Below are positions 39,380 to 46,419 of a DNA stretch of 64,000 bases, in pieces. Source of the DNA: Bacteroidota bacterium (GTDB lineage Bacteria > Bacteroidota > Ignavibacteria > UBA10030 > UBA8401); contig WBUG01000007.1 in assembly GCA_008933835.1 (NCBI GenBank), positions 1 to 64,000 on the forward strand, written 5' to 3'. Every line of letters starts with the position of its first letter. Position 1 is the stretch's first letter. A program made the position numbers and the translations under genes. The notes beneath the pieces are model-generated. The model saw nothing but the letters and a program-made list of their open reading frames with translations, did not search any database and was not told the origin of the DNA.

Positions 39380-40573
39380 ATGTATTCAGACTCCGATGTT
39401 CTCGCCGCGGTGCCCGAAACGCTCCGCCCCTCCGTCAAAAAGATCCCCGCAGGAATGCGCCGCCGGAAGTACCGCGCGGACGCTTCGCTTCCGTTCCTCC
39501 GCCGTCAACTGGACCGGCTGAAGAACGACTCGCAGTACTTCCGCTCCGCCGTGCAGCTCGCCTTCGCGCTGCTGTGCATCTGGATCGGCGTCGAGTTCCA
39601 CCTCTTCATGCGGTGGGGACTCTCCGCCGGAACCGAGCCGTACGTGCAGCGTCCGCCGGGGGTCGAAGGCTTCCTCCCGATCAGCGCGCTGATGGGTGCG
39701 CTCCATTGGTTCTATGGCGGCGCGCTCAACGCCGTCCATCCCGCCGGCACCGTCATCCTCATCGCCATCGTCGCGGTGAGCGTGCTGATGAAGAAGTCGT
39801 TCTGCAGCTGGCTCTGTCCCGTCGGCACGCTGAGCGAATCGCTCTGGCTCGCGGGACAACGGCTGTTCGGCCGTACGTTCATCGTCTGGCGGTGGCTGGA
39901 CTATCCGCTCCGCTCCCTGAAGTACCTGCTGCTCCTCTTCTTCGTCTACGCCATCGGCGCCATGTCGCTGCAAGAGCTCGATATTTTCATCAAGAGTCCG
40001 TACAATAAAGTGGCAGACATCAAGATGTACCTCTTCTTCGCCGATATCACCCCGTTCGCGCTCTGGACCATCCTGATCCTCATGATGCTCTCGGTGGTCA
40101 TCAAGAACTTCTGGTGCCGGTACCTCTGTCCCTACGGCGCGCTCCTCGGCATCACCGGACTCTTCTCGCCGCTCCGCATCACCCGCACCAAGGCGTCGTG
40201 CATCGACTGCGAGCTCTGCACCAAGGTCTGTCCTTCCAACATCCTCGTTCACCGCATCGGTGAGCGGAACGGCGGAACGGCCGGTCAGGTGTGGAGCGAC
40301 GAATGCACCAGCTGCCTGCGCTGCGTGGAGGAGTGTCCGGTGAAGGAGACCCTCGTGCTCCGCGCCCGGAAGGAGTCCGCCGCCGTCCCCTCCTGGATGA
40401 TGGGGGCGCTCGTCGGCGGGGTCTTCATCGCCGTCACCGGCATGGGGATGCTCGCCGGCGCGTGGCACAACGCCGTCTCGAAGGAGGAGTACCTCTTCCG
40501 CTTCCAGCGGCTCGATTCGCCGCTCTACCATCACGCACAAGGTTCGGTGCCGGCGTACGGGCCGAACGACTGA
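39380..40573 (+). CDS. NapH/NosR-like membrane-bound 4Fe-4S protein
   Basis: A 397-residue membrane protein with about five to six helices. It carries the NapH-type motifs CSWLCPVGTLSE and CRYLCPYGALLG at the membrane face, and a two-cluster ferredoxin domain with CIDCELCTKVCPSN and CTSCLRCVEECPVKE. Such proteins pass electrons between the quinol pool and periplasmic reductases. Standing directly upstream of an outer-membrane porin and nrfHA, it may feed the nitrite reductase or an undetected partner. A cytoplasmic N-terminal tail of about 50 residues is basic. I start at ATG 39380; no strong ribosome site is seen. A final helix near the C-terminus (WMMGALVGGVFIAVTGMGML) is an extra feature. 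Confidence 0.85.
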   Translation: MYSDSDVLAAVPETLRPSVKKIPAGMRRRKYRADASLPFLRRQLDRLKNDSQYFRSAVQLAFALLCIWIGVEFHLFMRWGLSAGTEPYVQRPPGVEGFLPISALMGALHWFYGGALNAVHPAGTVILIAIVAVSVLMKKSFCSWLCPVGTLSESLWLAGQRLFGRTFIVWRWLDYPLRSLKYLLLLFFVYAIGAMSLQELDIFIKSPYNKVADIKMYLFFADITPFALWTILILMMLSVVIKNFWCRYLCPYGALLGITGLFSPLRITRTKASCIDCELCTKVCPSNILVHRIGERNGGTAGQVWSDECTSCLRCVEECPVKETLVLRARKESAAVPSWMMGALVGGVFIAVTGMGMLAGAWHNAVSKEEYLFRFQRLDSPLYHHAQGSVPAYGPND

Positions 40574-40587
40574 CGAGGGACGCCATC

Positions 40588-41847
40588 ATGCACAAGACCA
40601 TCATCACCGCATTGCTTCTCATCACCGCAGCCTCGGCGCAGGAATCGCCGGTCAAGGTCGGCGGAGAGTTCCGCGTCCGCAGCGAAGCGGACGGCCGCGA
40701 CTTCCGGACCGGTACGGACATGAACCTCTACACCCTCTCCCGCCTCCGCCTCTCGCTGGAGGCGAAGCCGCTCACCGACGTCGCCGTCTACGTCCGGCTG
40801 CAGGATTCCCGCACGTTCGGCGAGGAGAAGGACGCCGCCGGGAACTTCAACACCGTGGCGAACACCCGCAATCTGGACCTGTTTGAAGCGTACGCCACCG
40901 TGGCGAACGTCGCCCTCGAAGGACTCTCCGTCCGTCTCGGCCGGCAGATGATGCAGTTCGGCAACGAACGGGTCATCGGCGCGCTGAACTGGAACAACAT
41001 CGGCCGCGCGTTCGACGGTCTCCGGCTGACGTACGTCCCCGCCGCCGGAACGGCGGTCGATCTCTTCGTCATGAACGGCGCGGAGACGAACACGCCGCCG
41101 TCCGGCATCACCCCCGCGTCGGTCTCCTCCAAGCGGGACGACGGACAGCTCATCGCCGGCGCCTTCTTCAGCCGAACGGTGAGCGAAACGTTCCTCTACG
41201 AAGCGTACGCGCTCTACCAGAACATCACCAAGCGTCCCGTGCCGGGGAAGGATTCGCTCGACCGCTGGACCGGCGGCGCGCGGGTGAAGGGGAAGGAAGC
41301 GCCGTTCTTCTATGACGCCGAAGCGGCGCTGCAGGCCGGCACCATGAACGGCACCGACCTGTTCGCGTACTCCGCCGCCCTGAGCGCCGGGTACGAGACG
41401 GGGAGCGGATGGATGTCGTCCGTCTCGCTCCACCTCGACCTCCTCTCCGGCACGTCGCCGTCAGCGTCGGACCTCGGCACGTTCGAGCCGCCGTTCTCCA
41501 CCGGACACAAGTTCTACGGTTTCATGGACTACTTCACCAACTTCCAGACACAGACCTGGGGCCGCGGCATCCTCGACGGATACCTCCGCACGGTCCACCG
41601 CCCCTCCGCGTCGCTCACCGTCACGCCGACGCTCCATTATTTTTCGCTGATGGAGGAACGCTCGCTGCTGGTGCCGGACCGGAGCCTCGGTGCGGAGTTG
41701 GACGTGGTGGTGCAGTACCGGTACAATCCCTCCCTCGTGCTCGAAGGGGGCGTCTGCGGGTTCCTTCCGGACGGACTGATGCGGACGCAGTACGCCGCGA
41801 ACGACCTCTCGACATGGATGTATCTGATGGCGACGGTCACCTTCTGA
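40588..41847 (+). CDS. Alginate-export-family outer-membrane barrel (porin-like)
   Basis: A 419-residue outer-membrane barrel with signal peptide MHKTIITALLLITAASAQ, opening strand VKVGGEFRVRSEADGRDF, and repeated amphipathic strands such as LRLSLEAKPLTDVAVYVRLQDSR and VRLGRQMMQFGNERVIGALNW, closing on STWMYLMATVTF. This is the pattern of the alginate_exp (PF13372) family, which also covers general porins. It lies between the NapH-like gene (14 bases) and nrfH, so it could admit nitrite or nitrate to the periplasm. That role is inferred from context only. Confidence 0.85.
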   Translation: MHKTIITALLLITAASAQESPVKVGGEFRVRSEADGRDFRTGTDMNLYTLSRLRLSLEAKPLTDVAVYVRLQDSRTFGEEKDAAGNFNTVANTRNLDLFEAYATVANVALEGLSVRLGRQMMQFGNERVIGALNWNNIGRAFDGLRLTYVPAAGTAVDLFVMNGAETNTPPSGITPASVSSKRDDGQLIAGAFFSRTVSETFLYEAYALYQNITKRPVPGKDSLDRWTGGARVKGKEAPFFYDAEAALQAGTMNGTDLFAYSAALSAGYETGSGWMSSVSLHLDLLSGTSPSASDLGTFEPPFSTGHKFYGFMDYFTNFQTQTWGRGILDGYLRTVHRPSASLTVTPTLHYFSLMEERSLLVPDRSLGAELDVVVQYRYNPSLVLEGGVCGFLPDGLMRTQYAANDLSTWMYLMATVTF

Positions 41848-41940
41848 CCGCGCCATGTCACTCATCGTCGGTGGATTCAACGCCGGATTTTCGCCATCCT
41901 GCGAAACCGTTCTGAACCACTGCCGCACCGGAGCACGACC

Positions 41941-42540
41941 ATGAACACGCTCGTCCGCATCGCCGCATCGCTCATCGCCTCCGTCATGCCCCCGCCGGAG
42001 TGGCGGGTGCCGGTGCTCATCATCACCGCCGTCCTCACCGGCGCCGGCGCGCTCACGCTCTACGTCGGCAACGCCACGTCGTACCTCTCCGACGATCCGA
42101 AGGCGTGCATGAACTGCCACGTGATGGCGCCGCAGTACGCCACCTGGGAGCGGAGCAGCCACGCCCGCGTCGCCGTGTGCAACGACTGTCACGTTCCGCA
42201 GGACAACGCGTTCAGCAAGTACCTTTTCAAGGCGATGGACGGAACGCGTCATTCGTTCATGTTCACCTTCCGGCTCGAGCCGCAGGTCATTCACATCAAG
42301 GAGATGGGACAGTCCGCCGTGCAGCAGAACTGCATCCGCTGCCATTCGTCCCTCACGCAGGACGTGGCCGAGAAGGCGATGACGGTGGACCTGCGGAACC
42401 ACGGCGCCGGCAAGCTCTGCTGGGAATGCCACCGCGAGACCCCCCACGGCCGCGTGAACAGTCTCTCGTCCGTCCCGTACGCCCGCGTCCCCATCCCGTC
42501 CAGCATCACCCCGTCATGGATGAACGCCGGCGGACGCTGA
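41941..42540 (+). CDS. nrfH: Cytochrome c nitrite reductase small subunit NrfH
   Basis: A 199-residue tetrahaem quinol dehydrogenase of the NapC/NirT type. One membrane helix (VPVLIITAVLTGAGALTLYVG, about residues 22-43) anchors a periplasmic domain with four CxxCH sites: CMNCH (residue 56), CNDCH, CIRCH and CWECH. It takes electrons from menaquinol and hands them to NrfA, encoded next. The first haem is usually ligated by a Met in family members; MAPQY follows the first site directly. Ribosome site not obvious; ATG 41941 gives the expected length. Confidence 0.95.
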   Translation: MNTLVRIAASLIASVMPPPEWRVPVLIITAVLTGAGALTLYVGNATSYLSDDPKACMNCHVMAPQYATWERSSHARVAVCNDCHVPQDNAFSKYLFKAMDGTRHSFMFTFRLEPQVIHIKEMGQSAVQQNCIRCHSSLTQDVAEKAMTVDLRNHGAGKLCWECHRETPHGRVNSLSSVPYARVPIPSSITPSWMNAGGR

Positions 42541-42591
42541 ACGGTCCGCCCATTGTGAACGTCAACCCACCATTCTATTGCGAGGTCCCTC

Positions 42592-44064
42592 ATGAAGATC
42601 ACCGAACTCATCGAACAGAAACCGTGGCTCGGCTGGCTCCTCTTCGGCTCCACCGCCGTGGCCGTCTTCCTCGTCGGCTGGCTCGCCGCCTCCATCATGG
42701 AACGCCGCACCGAAGCCGCGCTCCAGTACCAGCTGGTGAAACCGATCGCGGACTGGGAACCGCGCAACGAGGTGTGGGGGGCCAACTTTCCCCGCGAGTA
42801 CGAGACGTATAAAAGCACGGTGGACACCTCCTACCTCAGCAAGTACGGCGGCAACGCGAAGCGCGACCTGCTGGAGGAGGACCCACTCAACGTCGTGCTC
42901 TGGGCCGGCTACGCCTTCTCGCGCGACTACAACCAGGCGCGCGGCCACTACTATGCCATCAAGGACATCCGCAACACGCTGCGCACCGCGGTGAACCAGC
43001 CCGCCACCTGCTGGAGCTGCAAGAGCCCCGATGTGCCGCGCCTGATGGAGAAGATGGGACCGGCGAACTTCTACAAGGGCTCGTGGGATTCGCTCGGGCA
43101 CGAAGTGGTGAACAACATCGGATGTCAGGACTGCCACGACCCAAAGACGATGAACCTCCGCATCACCCGTCCCGCCCTCGCCGAAGCGTGGCAGCGGCAG
43201 GGAAAGGACATCAACCAGGCGACACGGCAGGAGATGCGCTCGCTCGTCTGCGCGCAGTGTCACGTGGAGTACTACTTCAAGGGGAAGACCGAGAAGTACC
43301 TCACCTTCCCGTGGGACAAGGGCTTCTCGGCGGACCAGATGGAGGCGTACTACGACGAGGTCGGCCACGTCGATTTCGTCCACACGCTCTCCAAGACGCC
43401 CGTCCTGAAGGCGCAGCATCCCGACTTCGAACTGTACAAGACCGGCATCCATGCCGAGCGGGGGGTCGCCTGCGCGGACTGCCACATGCCGTACAAGAAC
43501 GAGGGGGGAGTGAAGTTCACGAACCACAAGATCGCCTCGCCGCTGGAGAACATCGCACAGTCGTGCGCCGTGTGCCACCGCGAGAGCGAGCAGACCCTCA
43601 TCAAGAACGTGAACGACCGGCAGGACAAGGTGAACGAACTGAAGCAGCTGGCGGAGAAGGCGCTCGTCGCCGCGCACATCGAAGCGGCGGCGGCCTACAA
43701 GGCCGGGGCCGATTCCTCCGAGCTCGTACCGGCGCTGAAGCTCATCCGTCACGCACAGTGGCGGTGGGACTGGGTGAGCGCGGCGAACGGCGTCGGGTTC
43801 CACTCGCCGCTCGAAGCGGCCCGCGTGCTCGGCACCTCCATCCAGAAGGCGGAAGAGGCGCGGCGGTTCATCACGCAGGTGCTCATCAAGCATGGCGCAT
43901 CACCCGTGGTGACGATGCCGGACCTCACCACCAAGGAGAAGGCGCAGGCCTTCATCGGTCTCGACATGAAGAAGCTCAACGCGGAGAAGGAGCAGTGGAA
44001 GAAGACGGTGCTGCCGGTCTGGGACGTGAAGGCGAAGGAACGGCAGGGAGAGCTGAGCTACTGA
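42592..44064 (+). CDS. nrfA: Ammonia-forming cytochrome c nitrite reductase NrfA
   Basis: A 490-residue periplasmic pentahaem enzyme that reduces nitrite (and NO) to ammonium with six electrons. It keeps the diagnostic active-site haem motif CxxCK in CWSCKSPD (about residue 140) and four CxxCH sites (CQDCH, CAQCH, CADCH, CAVCH). An uncleaved N-terminal signal/anchor helix (WLGWLLFGSTAVAVFLVGWLAA) is present. It follows nrfH after 51 bases with a gcgaggtccct ribosome site. Together with NrfH it forms the membrane-bound complex. The catalytic region HVEYYF and the calcium-site region are intact. Confidence 0.97.
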   Translation: MKITELIEQKPWLGWLLFGSTAVAVFLVGWLAASIMERRTEAALQYQLVKPIADWEPRNEVWGANFPREYETYKSTVDTSYLSKYGGNAKRDLLEEDPLNVVLWAGYAFSRDYNQARGHYYAIKDIRNTLRTAVNQPATCWSCKSPDVPRLMEKMGPANFYKGSWDSLGHEVVNNIGCQDCHDPKTMNLRITRPALAEAWQRQGKDINQATRQEMRSLVCAQCHVEYYFKGKTEKYLTFPWDKGFSADQMEAYYDEVGHVDFVHTLSKTPVLKAQHPDFELYKTGIHAERGVACADCHMPYKNEGGVKFTNHKIASPLENIAQSCAVCHRESEQTLIKNVNDRQDKVNELKQLAEKALVAAHIEAAAAYKAGADSSELVPALKLIRHAQWRWDWVSAANGVGFHSPLEAARVLGTSIQKAEEARRFITQVLIKHGASPVVTMPDLTTKEKAQAFIGLDMKKLNAEKEQWKKTVLPVWDVKAKERQGELSY

Positions 44065-44085
44065 AAAAGACGGAGATAAATTTTC

Positions 44086-44107
44086 AAATTTGTACATCTA
44101 CAAATTT
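44086..44107. promoter_or_regulatory. Palindromic operator-like site before the hemerythrin gene
   Basis: AAATTTGTA-N4-TACAAATTT is a perfect inverted repeat with nine-base arms, lying 22 bases after nrfA and 13 bases before the GTG start of the hemerythrin gene, in an otherwise GC-rich area. It is the form expected for a dimeric regulator; the Rrf2 protein at 38820 is one candidate. It is not a terminator, since the stem is AT-rich. Confidence 0.55.
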
Positions 44108-44119
44108 ATAAATTTTTTG

Positions 44120-44623
44120 GTGAACGACGAGATCGCCGCATATCTGTCCGAAGACCACGACCGGCTCGACGCCCTGCTGCGCCGCTGCGTACTCCCTTCC
44201 GGCGGCATCGACGCGGACGTGTACCATGCGTTCCGGCAGGGCCTCCTCCGGCACATCGGCATCGAAGAGCGCATCCTCATCCCCGCGCTCCGCACACCGG
44301 CCGGAGGAACGCTGCAGGAGACCATCGAGCGCATCCGTCTCGACCATTCCGCCATCGCCGCATTGCTGGTTCCCGTACCGAGCGCCGGCATCATCGCCGC
44401 GCTGACGGCCATCCTGACCGGACACAACGACCTCGAAGAGCGGGACGGCGGATTCTACGAACGCGCCGACGCGTACGACGCGGAGGCGGCAACGGGAATG
44501 ATGGACCGCATCCGTTCCGCTCCGGAGGTGCGCGCGCTCCCCAACAATCCCGATCCCGCCGTGCTCGCCGCCACCCGGCGCGCGCTGGAGCGGGCGGGGT
44601 ACGACGCCGCGCAGTATTTCTGA
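44120..44623 (+). CDS. Hemerythrin-domain protein
   Basis: A 167-residue four-helix protein with the hemerythrin metal pattern: LSEDHDRLDALL, GLLRHIGIEERILIPAL, RLDHSAIAALL and LTGHNDLEERDGGFYERAD, which provide the His and Glu ligands of a di-iron site. Such proteins bind O2 or detoxify NO/peroxide, and family members such as the YtfE/RIC type repair Fe-S clusters damaged by NO. The frame can start upstream at a TTG at 44090, but that crosses the palindrome, so I choose GTG 44120. Placed directly after nrfA, it fits defence against NO leaking from nitrite reduction. Confidence 0.85.
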   Translation: MNDEIAAYLSEDHDRLDALLRRCVLPSGGIDADVYHAFRQGLLRHIGIEERILIPALRTPAGGTLQETIERIRLDHSAIAALLVPVPSAGIIAALTAILTGHNDLEERDGGFYERADAYDAEAATGMMDRIRSAPEVRALPNNPDPAVLAATRRALERAGYDAAQYF

Positions 44624-44731
44624 GCCGGCCATGTCCGCCGCCCCGTTCCCTTTTCCATGTTGATACTGGAGGAAAACAGCGATAGATTACGGACGCACGC
44701 ATTTCTCATGCCCAACCGACGGAGCACTTCC

Positions 44732-45208
44732 ATGAAGAACCTCAATGCCATCGGTCTTGACAAGACCAAATCCAAAAATCTGGCGGAAAAACTGAACGAA
44801 CTGCTGGCGAACTATTCCATCTTCTACCAGAACACGCGCGGCTACCACTGGAACATCAAAGGGGAGAAATTCTTCGAACTGCACGTGAAGTTCGAAGAAC
44901 TGTACGACGACCTCGTGGTGAAGATCGACGAGGTGGCGGAACGCATCCTCACCCTCGGCCACGCACCGAACCACCGGTACTCGGACTACCGGAAGATGTC
45001 GCAGATCGCCGAGAGCACCGAGGTGTCGGACGGCGTGCATGCGGTGGCCGATATCCTGAACTCCTTCCGCATCATCATCACGCTGCAACGAGAACTGATG
45101 TCGTTGGCCGACGACGCCGGCGACGAGGGGACCAGCGCCCTGATGAGCGATTACGTACGGGCGCAGGAGAAGCTCGTCTGGATGTACTCGGCGTTCATGG
45201 GACGGTGA
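44732..45208 (+). CDS. dps: Dps/ferritin-like DNA-protection protein
   Basis: A 158-residue ferritin-like protein of the Dps type: LAEKLNELLANYSIFYQNTRGYHWNIKGEKFFELHVKFEELYDDLVVKIDEVAERIL holds the conserved H-x-W...D...E ferroxidase residues shared across two subunits. It would oxidise and store iron and protect DNA from hydrogen peroxide. ATG 44732 gives the standard length, and an upstream ATG at 44708 is less likely. The gene lies behind the hemerythrin and eight bases before the AraC regulator, which it may share a transcript with. Confidence 0.92.
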   Translation: MKNLNAIGLDKTKSKNLAEKLNELLANYSIFYQNTRGYHWNIKGEKFFELHVKFEELYDDLVVKIDEVAERILTLGHAPNHRYSDYRKMSQIAESTEVSDGVHAVADILNSFRIIITLQRELMSLADDAGDEGTSALMSDYVRAQEKLVWMYSAFMGR

Positions 45209-45215
45209 CCGGACC

Positions 45216-46313
45216 GTGACCGCCTCGTTCGACCTCTGGACCGTCCTGTTCCTCTGTTTCGCCTTCCTCGGTGCCGCGGTCTCGGCGCTGCTCTGGGCGC
45301 AGGACGGTCCGCGCCACCGACGGTGGCCGGTCATCGCCATGCTCGTGCTCTTCTCCGTCACCATCACCGACTACGCGCTGTTCTGGTCACGGACGCGCAA
45401 CGTGTTCCCGTACCTCGCCCCTGTCACCCCGGTGTTCTACTATCTCTACGGACCACTGCTGCTGCGTTACATCGGCTCGCTCGCGCACGACCGGCGGAGC
45501 ATCTCATGGCTCCACTTCCTCCCGGCCGCCGCGGCGCTCTCGCTCAGCATCCCGGCGGCGGCGACCGTTGCGGCGGCCGGCCGGCTGACCGCGTCCCCCC
45601 TTCCGCTCCTCACATCGGTCATCGAATGGGGCGCCATACCGCATCTCGTGCTCTATTCTGTGCTCATCGCACGGACCGTGCAGGCCTTTCGGGAGCATCC
45701 CCGTCTGTACCACTGGAGCCTCGCCGTGGCCCTCTTCCTCGTCGTCTTCACCGTCGCGTACGCGTCGTACTACATGCTCGTCGCGACGGGACTGCTCACG
45801 CCGGGATGGGACTATGCCGTCTCGGCCGCGATGTGCCTGTTCATCAGCGGTATCGCGTACGCCGGTTTCGTCATGCCGCAACTGCTCAACGACGAGCCGC
45901 CGCTCCGTCCTGTCCGTTCGAAGTACGGACATTCACCCGTCACGGAGCGGACCGCCCGCGAGATCGCGGAGCGCATCGGGAAGGCCGCGCGGGAACACGC
46001 GGTATGGAAGCGGCCGCACTTCGGCCTGGAGGACCTCGCCCTCCTCGTCGGACTGCCGAGGCATTACGTATCGCAGGTGCTCAATGAACACATGGGGATG
46101 AACTTCTACGAGTTCATGAACGGCATCCGCATCGCCGAAGCAAAACGAATGCTCGAGGACCCCGCGCACCGCGACACACCGGTCATCGACATCGCCTTCA
46201 GCGCCGGCTTCAACAACAAGGTCTCCTTCTACGCCTCCTTCCGTAACGCCGCCGGCATGACTCCGGCCGAATATAAACGGCGCGCGCTCGGCGGCGTCCC
46301 TGCCTCCTCCTGA
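45216..46313 (+). CDS. Membrane-anchored AraC-family transcriptional regulator
   Basis: A 365-residue protein with about seven hydrophobic helices in residues 8-225 and a C-terminal AraC DNA-binding domain (about 260-355) with FGLEDLALLVGLPRHYVSQVLNEHMGMNFYEFMNGIRIAEAKRML and the second helix-turn-helix IDIAFSAGFNNKVSFYASFRNAAGMTPAEYK. Such 7TM-AraC proteins are typical of Bacteroidota; the membrane part is presumed to sense a small molecule. Translation starts at GTG 45216, seven bases after dps. Its targets are not evident. Confidence 0.9.
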   Translation: MTASFDLWTVLFLCFAFLGAAVSALLWAQDGPRHRRWPVIAMLVLFSVTITDYALFWSRTRNVFPYLAPVTPVFYYLYGPLLLRYIGSLAHDRRSISWLHFLPAAAALSLSIPAAATVAAAGRLTASPLPLLTSVIEWGAIPHLVLYSVLIARTVQAFREHPRLYHWSLAVALFLVVFTVAYASYYMLVATGLLTPGWDYAVSAAMCLFISGIAYAGFVMPQLLNDEPPLRPVRSKYGHSPVTERTAREIAERIGKAAREHAVWKRPHFGLEDLALLVGLPRHYVSQVLNEHMGMNFYEFMNGIRIAEAKRMLEDPAHRDTPVIDIAFSAGFNNKVSFYASFRNAAGMTPAEYKRRALGGVPASS

Positions 46314-46372
46314 GCCGTCGGTCCCGGCGGTTAATCTGTATCGGAACGTACTCCGTACGCTTCTCCGCTGCG

Positions 46373-46380
46373 TATCTTTG
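46373..46380 (+). promoter_or_regulatory. TATCTTTG box, Bacteroidota -7 element
   Basis: TATCTTTG exactly matches the TAnnTTTG consensus. It lies 39 bases before the start of the FG-GAP gene. No clear -33 TTTG is found 19-21 bases upstream. Confidence 0.5.
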
Positions 46381-46419
46381 ACGGTCGTTTGTTTTCAACC
46401 ACCATCAAAGGAGCGGACC

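Noticed and set aside
44090-44119. TTG start extending the hemerythrin by ten residues
   Set aside because: It would place the perfect palindrome inside the coding region; GTG 44120 begins at the natural first helix.
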